NCBI GenBank assembly: GCA_028290285.1
Contig: JAQGKD010000022.1
Span: forward strand, 1-40,551
DNA: 40,551 bases
Reading direction: 5' to 3'
Source of the DNA: Hyphomicrobiales bacterium
Lineage (GTDB): Bacteria; Pseudomonadota; Alphaproteobacteria; Rhizobiales; Beijerinckiaceae
Both the position numbers and the translations under genes were made by a program. The notes under the pieces are model-generated. The model worked only from the letters and a program-made list of their open reading frames with translations, made no database searches and was not told the DNA's origin. Positions 32,796-40,192 of the stretch are shown here, in pieces (the first letter of the stretch is position 1; every line of letters starts with the position of its first letter).

Positions 32796-35159
32796 TCAGC
32801 GCGTCCCGGTTTGTGCGTCCCGGATAGCGGCGAAGACGATCGGCGGTGTCGCCGGCATGTCGAGCGGGCCGACGCCGTGGCTGGCCAGCGCGTCGGTCAG
32901 CGCATTCATGACCGAGGTCATCGATCCCGCGCATCCAGCCTCGCCGCAGCCCTTGACGCCCAAGGGATTCGTGCGCGCGGGCACAGGGTGGCTGATGAAG
33001 CGGATTTCCGGTGCTGAATCGGCGCGCGGCATCGCATAATCCATGAACGAGCCCGAGGCGAGCTGCCCGTCCGTGGTGTAATGCGTCTGCTCGATCAGGC
33101 ACTGGCCGATGCCCTGCAGGATACCGCCCTGCAACTGCCCCTCGACGATCAGCGGATTGACCAACGTGCCGAAGTCGTTGACCGAGGTATAGCGCACCAC
33201 GTCGACGTGACCGGTCTCGGGATCCACCTCGACCTCTGCGATATGGCAGCCATTCGGATAGGACGAGGGCGACAGCTGGTGCATGTGCGAAACGTCGAGC
33301 GTGGCCGGTACATCGGCGGGTAGCGGCCCCGCAATCGCCAGGCGTCGGGCGATCTCCATGATCCCGATACGACGATCCGTGCCGGCGATGGCGAATTGCC
33401 CGTCCACGAATTCGAGATCGGTGGACGCCGCTTCGAGGAAGTGCGCGGCTGCCGCTCGCGCCTTATCGAGCACGAGGTCGCTCGCCTCGAAGAACGCGCT
33501 GCCGCTCGCCATCAGCGACTTCGACCCGCCAGTGCCCCCGCCCGCCGTCAGCGCGTCGGAATCAGTCTGCATGAGCGTGATCGCATCGAAGGGAATGCCA
33601 AGCTTTTCCGACACGATCTGCGCGAAGGACGTGCCGTGCCCCTGCCCGTGATCGTGCGTGCCGGTGAGAATCGTCACCCCACCGTCGGCTTCGAAACGAA
33701 TTGCACCGAGTTCGTTGGACGCAGGCGCGGTCACTTCGAGAAACTGCCCGATGCCGCGCCCGCGCCAGAGGCCGCGTGCGGCGCTCTCTGCCGCGCGCGC
33801 CGGAAAGCCCGCCCAGTCGGCGGCGAGGAGTGCTTCGTCGAGGATCGCGCGAAAGTCGCCGCTGTCGTAAACCGAGCCGGAGGGCGCCTTGTAGGGCATT
33901 GCGTCGGGCGCGATGTGGTTGCGCCGCCGGAGATCGGCAGCATCAATCCCCATCTCGCGCGCTGCCGTATCGATCAGGCGCTCTAGATAATAATTGCCCT
34001 CGGGCCGCCCCGCCCCGCGATAGGCGGTGACGGGAACTGTATTCGTCAGCACGCAGCGCGTGCGCAACTCGATGAGCGGCGTGCGATAGACGCTGTTCAG
34101 ATGTTTTGCGACGTTCAGCGTTGGGATCAGCGGGCCGAAGCCGGTGAGATAAGCGCCCATATTCGCAGTGCCGTCCCCGCGAACGGCCAGGAAGTGCCCC
34201 TCCGCATCGAGCGCGAGTTCAAGCGAGAATTCATGGTCGCGACCGTGATGGTCGGAGACGAAACTGTCCGAACGCGTGTCCGTCCACTTCACTGGCAGGC
34301 CGAGTTCACGCGCTGCATGAAGTGCGCAGACATATTCGGGGAAGATCGCGCCCTTCATGCCGAAGGACCCGCCTACGTTGCGCGCGAGAATACGCACCCT
34401 GTCGGGCGCGACGCCAAGCAGTTCGGCGGCCGCGGCGCGCGAACCCATCACCCCCTGGGTCGGAACATGCAGGGTGAAACGCTGATCCTGCGCGTCGTAT
34501 TCAGCCACGACGGCGCGCGGCTCCATGGCGTTGATGACGATGCGGCTGTTGACGAGATGCAGCTGGGTGACATGCGCGGCGGCCGCGAAGGCCTCGGCCA
34601 CTTTCGCAGCGTCGCCAAAACGATAATCGAGCACGACATTGCCGGGAATATCGTCGTAGAGGAGCGGAGCACCGGGCGCGGCGCCGTCCCGCGACTCCAC
34701 GACGCAATCGAGCACCTCGACGTCGAGCACAACGGCCTCGGCCGCATCGCGCGCCTCGAAGCCTGAGCGCGCAACGATGCAGGCGACGGGATCGCCGACG
34801 AAACGCACTTTGTCCGTGGCGAGCGCGGCCCGCATCGTCTTGTGCATGGGCGTGCCGTCGCCGCTCTTCAGCGGCAACTTGCTCGTCTGTGGCTTGTAAC
34901 CAGAGCGCAGGAGATCCGCCCCGGTATAAATTGCGAGCACGCCCGGCATTGCGCGGGCCGCATTGACGTCAATGCCGCGCAACACACCGTGCGCGTAAGG
35001 ACTGCGCACCATCGCGAGATGCACCTGCCCCTCGATCGCCACGTCGTCCGTGTAGCACCCCTCCCCGCGCACGAGGGCCGGATCTTCCGTGCGGCGTACG
35101 GACTGGCCCACACCGAACTTCATGGCGGCAAGGCGCTCGTCGTCGACGTGAATATTCAT
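32796..35159 (-). CDS. Xanthine-dehydrogenase-family molybdopterin-binding large subunit (second copy), no partner subunits nearby
   Basis: 787-residue molybdenum hydroxylase catalytic subunit. Landmarks: GQSVRRTEDPALVRGEG (N-terminal, typical of CoxL/CutL), ARNVGGSFGMKG, AYRGAGRPEGNYYLERLID, HDHGQGHGTSFAQI, and catalytic glutamate E740 in GVKGCGEAGCAG. The N-terminus is closer to standard CoxL-like proteins than the copy at 22968, and the two differ throughout, so this is not a recent duplication. The CO-dehydrogenase loop AYRCSFR is again missing. Start chosen at ATG 35159 (MNIHVDDERL); AGAGG is 11 nt upstream, a little far. No FeS or FAD subunit gene is adjacent. A strong-looking promoter (35240-35268) overlaps the fnrN stop. 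Confidence 0.92.
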   Translation of the reverse strand: MNIHVDDERLAAMKFGVGQSVRRTEDPALVRGEGCYTDDVAIEGQVHLAMVRSPYAHGVLRGIDVNAARAMPGVLAIYTGADLLRSGYKPQTSKLPLKSGDGTPMHKTMRAALATDKVRFVGDPVACIVARSGFEARDAAEAVVLDVEVLDCVVESRDGAAPGAPLLYDDIPGNVVLDYRFGDAAKVAEAFAAAAHVTQLHLVNSRIVINAMEPRAVVAEYDAQDQRFTLHVPTQGVMGSRAAAAELLGVAPDRVRILARNVGGSFGMKGAIFPEYVCALHAARELGLPVKWTDTRSDSFVSDHHGRDHEFSLELALDAEGHFLAVRGDGTANMGAYLTGFGPLIPTLNVAKHLNSVYRTPLIELRTRCVLTNTVPVTAYRGAGRPEGNYYLERLIDTAAREMGIDAADLRRRNHIAPDAMPYKAPSGSVYDSGDFRAILDEALLAADWAGFPARAAESAARGLWRGRGIGQFLEVTAPASNELGAIRFEADGGVTILTGTHDHGQGHGTSFAQIVSEKLGIPFDAITLMQTDSDALTAGGGTGGSKSLMASGSAFFEASDLVLDKARAAAAHFLEAASTDLEFVDGQFAIAGTDRRIGIMEIARRLAIAGPLPADVPATLDVSHMHQLSPSSYPNGCHIAEVEVDPETGHVDVVRYTSVNDFGTLVNPLIVEGQLQGGILQGIGQCLIEQTHYTTDGQLASGSFMDYAMPRADSAPEIRFISHPVPARTNPLGVKGCGEAGCAGSMTSVMNALTDALASHGVGPLDMPATPPIVFAAIRDAQTGTR

Positions 35160-35239
35160 CGTTCGAAAAACCTCTGGGATAGGGTCATGCCTCGAAAAAA
35201 GCCGTAGCGGACCGCGCGGCCAGCACATGCGGTCAAGGC

Positions 35240-35268
35240 AATATAGGGCGTGGAAAGCGTCGTGTCAG
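35240..35268 (-). promoter_or_regulatory. Sigma70-like promoter of the second molybdenum-hydroxylase gene
   Basis: On the minus strand CTGACA (35268-35263) and TATATT (35245-35240) are exactly 17 nt apart, each matching five of six consensus bases. The -35 overlaps the stop codon of fnrN, so the gene downstream need not depend on fnrN read-through. About 75 nt separate the predicted start of transcription from ATG 35159. Confidence 0.55.
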
Positions 35269-36008
35269 GATTCGGCGAGCGCTTCGATGCGCGCGATGTC
35301 CAGGAGACGCACACCGTCGGGCACGATGAGGATGACCTTTTCCCGCGCAAGACGCGTCAACATGCGGCTCACCGTCTCGACCGTCAGGCCCAGGAAGTCG
35401 CCGATGTCCTGCCGCGTCATCGGCAGCGGGATCGTGACCGAGGAGGTTGAGAGCCGCCCCCAACGCTTGCGCAACCCGATCAGAAAGGCCGCGACCTTCT
35501 CCTCGGCAGTGCGTCGGCCGAGAATCACCATCTGGTCCTGCGCCAGCGACAGTTCATGGCTGGCCATATTGTGCAGGCGACGCAGCAGATGGGGCGTGGA
35601 ATCGAGAAACTCGGAGAACGCCTGGCGCGAGAACTGACAGGCCGAGAGCGGCGTGAGCGCGTCGGCGGAAAAACTGTTCCGCTCCTCCATTGCAAGACCG
35701 AGGAAATCGCCCGGCAAGGCGAATCCGACGATCTGACGACGCCCGTCCGGCAGCAATTTATAGAGTCGTGCGGACCCAGAAGTGATGTTGAAGACGGAAT
35801 CGGCGGGCTCATCCTGCTCGAACAGCGTATCGCGCGCATGGAATGTCAGCGGACGCGCCATGCGATCAAGGGCCGCCAACTCGTCGTTGTCCAGTGCGCC
35901 GCATATGCTCAGGCTACGAACACGACACTGCTCGCAATCGTTCGGCACATGAGCATTGGGGCAAAGAGCGAGCGGAGGCGCAGATTGGAGAACTCGAAGA
36001 CCGGCCAT
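35265..36008 (-). CDS. fnrN: FNR-type oxygen-sensing transcription regulator (FnrN/FnrL class)
   Basis: 247-residue Crp/Fnr-family regulator that senses oxygen through a [4Fe-4S] cluster. Cluster ligands match the FnrN pattern: C25, C28 and C36 (C-x2-C-x7-C) plus C124 in LSACQFS. A cyclic-nucleotide-type beta-roll follows (FEQDEPADSVFNITSGSARLY region), then a dimer helix and a helix-turn-helix at 198-220 with recognition residues E211, S214 and R215 (ETVSR), which read TTGAT half-sites. Start ATG with GAGG 7 nt upstream. An FNR box lies 72-85 nt upstream, so autoregulation is expected. In Hyphomicrobiales such proteins switch on high-affinity oxidases, denitrification or microaerobic genes; none is in this window. 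Confidence 0.93.
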   Translation of the reverse strand: MAGLRVLQSAPPLALCPNAHVPNDCEQCRVRSLSICGALDNDELAALDRMARPLTFHARDTLFEQDEPADSVFNITSGSARLYKLLPDGRRQIVGFALPGDFLGLAMEERNSFSADALTPLSACQFSRQAFSEFLDSTPHLLRRLHNMASHELSLAQDQMVILGRRTAEEKVAAFLIGLRKRWGRLSTSSVTIPLPMTRQDIGDFLGLTVETVSRMLTRLAREKVILIVPDGVRLLDIARIEALAES

Positions 36009-36079
36009 GCAACTGCCTCGGTAGACGTGACCCCTGGGAGTTCATCTCTATCACCATGTACCCGATGTTAGTAACTTAT

Positions 36080-36093
36080 TTGACCTGAATCAA
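36080..36093 (-). promoter_or_regulatory. FNR/FixK box upstream of fnrN
   Basis: TTGAC-CTGA-ATCAA on the plus strand (TTGAT-TCAG-GTCAA on the minus), nine of ten consensus bases of TTGAT-N4-ATCAA. Its centre is about 79 nt before the fnrN start codon; TACATG or TGATAG between 36060 and 36048 could be the -10. The spacing suits an activator-type or autoregulated fnr promoter. Confidence 0.7.
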
Positions 36094-36310
36094 CGCGGCC
36101 AAAGCGCTACCGCTACAGACTGGTAGAGGGTTCTTTCCACGCTCATCGCCGCCTTGCCAGCTCGCAAGAAGCTCGGCGCCCTACCCTTTCCGCAGCCTCG
36201 CAAAAGGCGCTTTTGAGACACTGCCGCTGCTACATTGTCGAGACTGTGCAAGCTCAACCCGGCTTGCTCCGGTCAAGCTGCCCAAAATGGGCTAACGCAA
36301 GCTTTGCTGG

Positions 36311-36339
36311 TTGAAAATACTTGTGTTCCTCTCTAGTTT
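36311..36339 (+). promoter_or_regulatory. Sigma70-like promoter of the winged-helix gene
   Basis: TTGAAA (36311-36316) and TAGTTT (36334-36339) with a 17-nt spacer; transcription would begin about 18 nt before the TTG start at 36364. Confidence 0.5.
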
Positions 36340-36363
36340 GCGCGGTGAACGCGGAGAGCGACG

Positions 36364-36717
36364 TTGACTGAAAAGAACGAACTAGCCGGCTTGGCTCGGT
36401 ACGCGGCAAAAATATTCAAGCTGATGAGCAGCCTGAAGGGTCGGCATGGTCTCGAGTTCGACGAGATCCTGATCTTCTTCGCGCTCGGCCGTCTCAACTT
36501 CGACCAGCAGCCGGGCAGTCTCATGTTCGTCAAGCCGGCGAACATCGTTTCCCTGTCCGATTTCATGGAAATCCCTCGCGAAACCCTGCGCCGCAAGCTT
36601 CTGCGCCTGGAGGAGAAGGACATGATCCAGCGCACGAGCTACGGCTTTGTCATCAAGGACTTGAACACCTGGCGCCGGATCGGCGAGATCGCGCACCCGG
36701 TCGAGGTCGAAGCCTGA
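36364..36717 (+). CDS. Small winged-helix-like putative regulator (117 aa), TTG start
   Basis: Not assigned to a named family. The soluble protein starts with a helical part (ARYAAKIFKLMSSLKGRHGLEFDEILIFFALGRLNF), followed by a likely helix-turn-helix IVSLSDFMEIPRETLRRKLLRLEEKDMI (written as about residues 61-88) and a short wing (QRTSYGFVIKD). This layout resembles MarR/GntR-like DNA-binding domains without an effector domain. The start is TTG with GGAG 6 nt upstream; no ATG lies near. It ends 12 nt from the convergent nadK. Probably a small DNA-binding regulator; partner or target is unknown. Confidence 0.65.
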   Translation: MTEKNELAGLARYAAKIFKLMSSLKGRHGLEFDEILIFFALGRLNFDQQPGSLMFVKPANIVSLSDFMEIPRETLRRKLLRLEEKDMIQRTSYGFVIKDLNTWRRIGEIAHPVEVEA

Positions 36718-36729
36718 GCACCCGGTTGC

Positions 36730-37518
36730 TCAATAGCCAAACTGTTCCCGAAGAATTCGCTCGTCGAGCGAATGGCCGGGATCGTGCAGCAGCACGAGAC
36801 CCGTTTCGTGGTCCATCGCGATCTCGACGCGCATGACGTTCCTGACCTCGAAATGGTCAGCCACGGCTGCGACCGGACGCTTGTCGGCCTCCAGCACCTC
36901 GATCGTTACCTTCGCCTTGTCTGCCAGAAGCGCCCCCCGCCAGCGCCGTGGCCGGAAGGCCGAGATCGGCGTCAGCGCCATCAACGGCGCGTCAAGCGGC
37001 AGGATCGGACCGTTTGCCGAGAGATTATAGGCGGTCGACCCCGCAGGGGTCGCCACCAGCAGCCCATCCGCCACGAGTTCCGACAGCCGCTCCGTCCCGT
37101 CGATGGAGATTCGCATCTTCGCCGCCTGGAAGGATTGCCTGAGGACGGACACCTCGTTGATCGCCCGTGCGCTCATGATCTCGCCGTGCACGTCCGTCGC
37201 ACGCATGGTCAGCGGGTGGACGATGGAGGGCTCGGCTGCCGACAGCCGCTCGCGAAGCGCCTCCGCTGAAAACTCGTTCATCAGGAAGCCGACCGAGCCG
37301 CGATTCATGCCGTAGATCGGTTTGTTTCGGCCCATGAACTTGTGCAGGCTCTGCAACATCAGGCCGTCGCCGCCGAGCGCCACCACGACATCGGCCTCCG
37401 CTGGTGCAACATTACCGTAGATGCCCGAAAGCTCCGCGAGCGCCGCATCGGCCTCGGGCGTGCCGGAGGACAGGAAGGCGATTCGCTCGAATCGGACCGC
37501 GCCGCGCGTCTGGCTCAT
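36730..37518 (-). CDS. nadK: NAD kinase
   Basis: Cytosolic ATP- or polyphosphate-dependent phosphorylation of NAD to NADP. 262 residues with ALGGDGLML (47-55; catalytic aspartate in GGDG), [12 protein letters not shown] (NAD-binding N-R-G loop) and [22 protein letters not shown] (the second family signature, written as two parts: [15 protein letters not shown] and LSANGPI). Length is typical of alphaproteobacterial NadK. ATG with GGGA about 8 nt upstream. Neighbours are unrelated in function. Confidence 0.95.
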   Translation of the reverse strand: MSQTRGAVRFERIAFLSSGTPEADAALAELSGIYGNVAPAEADVVVALGGDGLMLQSLHKFMGRNKPIYGMNRGSVGFLMNEFSAEALRERLSAAEPSIVHPLTMRATDVHGEIMSARAINEVSVLRQSFQAAKMRISIDGTERLSELVADGLLVATPAGSTAYNLSANGPILPLDAPLMALTPISAFRPRRWRGALLADKAKVTIEVLEADKRPVAAVADHFEVRNVMRVEIAMDHETGLVLLHDPGHSLDERILREQFGY

Positions 37519-37634
37519 AGGATTGTTCCCGGCATGGTCAGGTGCATGCTCATGGCGAAGTCATAGAGCGAAATGCGCCCGCCGAAAAGGGCATCGGCCG
37601 ATGCTTGAGCCAAGCCATCCCCTGCCCCGACACG

Positions 37635-37663
37635 AAAAACCCCGACGCTTTCGCGCCGGGGTT
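37635..37663 (-). terminator. Rho-independent terminator of the porin gene
   Basis: On the minus strand an 11-base-pair stem (AACCCCGGCGC / GCGTCGGGGTT, one G-U wobble) with a GAAA loop is followed by TTTTT. It lies about 40 nt after the porin stop codon. Confidence 0.85.
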
Positions 37664-37703
37664 CAGTTGGAAGCCGAAGCCTCCGATTGTCAGATCAAAA
37701 GGA

Positions 37704-39047
37704 TTAGAACGTGCGCTCGACGCGCATGCGGCCAGTGAAGTTACCAGCCTTTTCCTTGGTGACGAGCGTCGACGTGCGACGAACGTCCTGCTCGACGCGA
37801 GCGTAGAGAGCTTCGACGCCGATTTCAAAGTTGGAAACCGGGAACCAGGCGAGCTGGGTGCCGACGTTCCAGACCGTCGCGTTGCCGAACGCGCCCGTCG
37901 AGCCGTAGTTGATGGACTTCGAGGTCGTCGTACCATTGACCTGGCCGTAGCTGGCGAGGAATGAGTGACGGACGGTCGGGGTCCAGTAGTGCGAGAACAA
38001 GCCAGCGACAACCCACGACTTGGGGGTCTCGATACCGTTCGGGCCGTAGAAGTAGGACGGCATGTTGGTGACGTAGCCACCGACATTGCGCTTCACGTCG
38101 CTCGACTTGAAGCTGGTCCAGTTGGTCGTGTACTCGGTCATGCCTTCCGCGTAAGCGGCGTTCAACCAGAGGACGTCGCCAGCGGCGATCATCGGCAGGT
38201 TGACCTTGAGGCCGGCGCCGACAGCGTAGATGAGCTTGTCTGCGTCGTAGGTGGCGAGCGGGTTCACACCCACGGCCTTGCCGAGAGCGCCCGACAGCAT
38301 GGCAGAGCCCCAAGCCTGATCGAAGGCGATGTTGGCGTTAACCTGCGGCATGTTGTTGTAGGAGTACGTCGGGGCAACGCCTGCGCCCGAAACGTTGACT
38401 GGCGTCAGGATGGTGTCGTTCGTGTCCTGAAGAGCGATGGTCGCGCTGAAGCCGCCACCGAGAACGGCGGTGTAGGCAAGCTGCTTGGCGCCGTTGGCGA
38501 ACGAACCCCAGTGACCTGCACCGTAGAAGGTGCTGGGCATGAAGGAGAAGTTGTCCTTGGCAACACCGAAGGTGAAGCCGGCAAAGCGAACGTAGGCAGC
38601 TTCGAGAGTCGCTACGGCAGCGTTCGGCGAGAGAGCCGGGCCAACTTCCGACAGGATTCCGCTGGTGCGCGCAAGGCGGAGCGACACGACGGTCTGGACC
38701 GTGCCCCATGCCGTCTGCGTGCGGGCGTCGAGATCGACGCGGGCGCGAGCTTCAACACCGTAGTTGGCGACGGCGTTCTTGGCGGTTGCGACGACGTTCG
38801 CGGTCGTTGTGGTGGCGCCATAGATGCTCTGCGCAGCAGAGAAGGCATAGTCAGCGCGAACACGTCCGCCGACCTTCACGCAGGTCTCGGTGCCGGGGAT
38901 GTAGAAGAAGCCAGCGCCGTAAGCGTCGCAAACCTTGACGTAGGAAACCGGAGCTGCCTTGCGCGAAGGAAGATCGGCAGCGGATGCACCAGCAACAACC
39001 AGCAGGCCCGAGGCCGTGCCGAGGAGAAGACTCTTGACGAGCTTCAT
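37704..39047 (-). CDS. Outer-membrane porin, Porin_2 family (first copy)
   Basis: 447-residue outer-membrane beta-barrel for passive diffusion of small solutes. Signal peptide MKLVKSLLLGTASGLLVVAG to about ASA-AD (residue 23). Mature protein begins ADLPSRKAAPVSYVKVCDAYGAGFFYIPGT with the paired cysteines C(D) and C(V) of the rhizobial/Bosea porin family in the first extracellular turn region, VGGRVRADYAF follows, and it ends in RMRVERTF with the C-terminal phenylalanine required for barrel assembly. ATG with GGAGG 6 nt upstream. A good terminator follows; a second, similar porin is at 40193. Regulation may involve a leader hairpin at 39110-39126. Confidence 0.93.
   Translation of the reverse strand: MKLVKSLLLGTASGLLVVAGASAADLPSRKAAPVSYVKVCDAYGAGFFYIPGTETCVKVGGRVRADYAFSAAQSIYGATTTTANVVATAKNAVANYGVEARARVDLDARTQTAWGTVQTVVSLRLARTSGILSEVGPALSPNAAVATLEAAYVRFAGFTFGVAKDNFSFMPSTFYGAGHWGSFANGAKQLAYTAVLGGGFSATIALQDTNDTILTPVNVSGAGVAPTYSYNNMPQVNANIAFDQAWGSAMLSGALGKAVGVNPLATYDADKLIYAVGAGLKVNLPMIAAGDVLWLNAAYAEGMTEYTTNWTSFKSSDVKRNVGGYVTNMPSYFYGPNGIETPKSWVVAGLFSHYWTPTVRHSFLASYGQVNGTTTSKSINYGSTGAFGNATVWNVGTQLAWFPVSNFEIGVEALYARVEQDVRRTSTLVTKEKAGNFTGRMRVERTF
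37711..37736. repeat. 26-base direct repeat in porin 3' end, copy 1
   Basis: Identical over 26 bases to 40200-40225, both covering the codons for the C-terminal GRMRVERT part of the porins. It marks conserved ends of paralogues rather than a mobile repeat, but could recombine. Confidence 0.8.
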
Positions 39048-39109
39048 ATGAAACCTCCAAAAAAATAGATCAAAAAATGAATCCAGAGCCGGCTCGGACC
39101 TAACCGAAT

Positions 39110-39126
39110 GGGGTGAAAACCACCCC
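39110..39126 (-). other. Leader hairpin of the first porin
   Basis: Six-base-pair perfect stem (GGGGTG / CACCCC) with a five-base loop, 63 nt before the porin start codon, inside the proposed long untranslated leader. Porin leaders are frequent small-RNA targets; this is only a structural observation. Confidence 0.35.
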
Positions 39127-39255
39127 GACCAAATCCAGAACCGTTTCCAAAATCCCGACCCCGTCCGCCCCCGAGCGGTATACGGAACCTGGTTGCTCCC
39201 GGCATTTCCCGTTCGCATGGCAAACACTAGCTTCGCCGCGGGGCGTTCGTCTCCT

Positions 39256-39284
39256 AATAAACTGCCCAAATCGGGTGCGGCCAA
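39256..39284 (-). promoter_or_regulatory. Candidate promoter of the first porin
   Basis: TTGGCC-N17-TTTATT on the minus strand, four of six consensus bases each; it would give a leader of about 200 nt. Weak evidence. Confidence 0.3.
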
Positions 39285-39386
39285 GCTTTGCCACGTCGAT
39301 GTTGCGGACTCGTCACACTGCCCCAAGGGCCGAACTGGACCGGAAAAAGGACGGCTAAACGGTTTAACTATCGGGCTGAAAAGCAG

Positions 39387-39409
39387 AAAAACCGCAGCTC
39401 AAGCTGCGG
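39387..39409 (-). terminator. Rho-independent terminator of the CxxCxxCC-protein gene
   Basis: Minus strand CCGCAGCT-TG-AGCTGCGG, an eight-base-pair perfect stem with a short loop, followed by TTTTT. It lies about 120 nt past the stop codon at 39531. Confidence 0.8.
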
Positions 39410-39530
39410 CCCGCTGATTCCCGTGACGCCCGTCGTCTTTCGTGTGCGCAGCAGCAAAACCTAGGCGCGGCCTTCCCGGCGAGCGAATCTTCGGCAGAAT
39501 CGCCTCGGATTCACGCCAACGAAGCTGTCT

Positions 39531-40061
39531 TCAGGCTGGAGTCGCACCCGCCGGACGGGTCTCGACGTCATATTTGATTCCCGCCGGCGTCGGAGTTCGG
39601 GCGACATGGACGATGTGGCCCTCGGGCACGCGCAGTCTCTCGTCCCTGTTCGGCAGGATGACGATCATGTCCGGCCCCGCCAGCACGACGACGAGCTTGT
39701 TGTGCTCCATCATTCGCGCCGCATTGGTCTTGAGCCAGGGGTAATAGCGCGGATTGCGCCAGGCATCGGGATAGCCCGAATCCGCGAGGACGCTGAGATT
39801 GCCGTCTGGCGCCATGAAAATGACGAACTTGCAGGTCGCCGGCTTCCATTCCGGCCCGAGCCCCGCATTGACCATCCACTCGCAGTGGAAGTCGCGGCAG
39901 ATGCCCGGTCGCTCTTCATATATGCCGCAACCGCGACCCGGCAGAGCATGCGAGCACCAGACGCCCCGCGGCTTGTTCAGCGCGGCGATCGCGGGAAGCT
40001 TGCAGCACAAGGTGCAGGAACCACATTCCTTGCCCGGCACGGGCGGACGCGAGAGATTCAT
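39531..40061 (-). CDS. YkgJ-family cysteine-cluster (CxxCxxCC) protein
   Basis: 176-residue cytosolic protein with a cysteine cluster expected to bind zinc or iron-sulfur. Cysteines: C13, C16, C19, C20 (CGSCTLCC), C36, C45 (GRGCGIY), C55 and C60 (GICRDFHCEW), the family's characteristic set. The C-terminal half (from about residue 75) has FVIFMAPDGNLSVLAD and LVVVLAGPDMIVILP, beta-rich and without known motifs. Function of this family is not established. ATG with GGTGGAAGA upstream. It lies between two paralogous porins with its own terminator. Confidence 0.82.
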   Translation of the reverse strand: MNLSRPPVPGKECGSCTLCCKLPAIAALNKPRGVWCSHALPGRGCGIYEERPGICRDFHCEWMVNAGLGPEWKPATCKFVIFMAPDGNLSVLADSGYPDAWRNPRYYPWLKTNAARMMEHNKLVVVLAGPDMIVILPNRDERLRVPEGHIVHVARTPTPAGIKYDVETRPAGATPA

Positions 40062-40134
40062 TCTTCCACCCTTTGATATCCCACGGACTCTAGAAGATAT
40101 CCGCCCTCGCGCAAGGCGGGCCTCGCGCCAAGAG

Positions 40135-40164
40135 AAAAAGGCCCCGGAGCAATGCTCCGGGGCC
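40135..40164 (-). terminator. Rho-independent terminator of the second porin
   Basis: Minus strand GGCCCCGGAGC-ATT-GCTCCGGGGCC, an 11-base-pair perfect stem, followed by TTTTT, about 30 nt after the stop codon of the partial porin. Confidence 0.9.
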
Positions 40165-40192
40165 CCTTAATGTCGTCCTTCAGATCGTCAGA

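Larger units (their letters stand above)
36009..36363. other. 355-nt divergent intergenic region between fnrN and a winged-helix gene
   Basis: Contains, from left to right, the fnrN leader, the FNR box at 36080-36093, an unassigned stretch 36100-36240, three closely spaced small inverted repeats (GCAAGC-N8-GCTTGC at 36248-36267, GCCCA-AAA-TGGGC at 36280-36292, GCAA-GCT-TTGC at 36297-36307) and a sigma70-like promoter at 36311-36339. I saw no open reading frame or tRNA in it. Confidence 0.6.
39048..39530. other. 483-nt intergenic region: porin leader/promoter and a terminator
   Basis: Holds the porin leader with hairpin GGGGTG-AAAAC-CACCCC (39110-39126), a candidate porin promoter (minus strand TTGGCC 39284-39279, 17 nt, TTTATT 39261-39256), and the terminator of the CxxCxxCC gene at 39387-39409. 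An open frame at 39113-39358 is judged non-coding because it lacks a ribosome-binding site and family resemblance. Confidence 0.5.
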
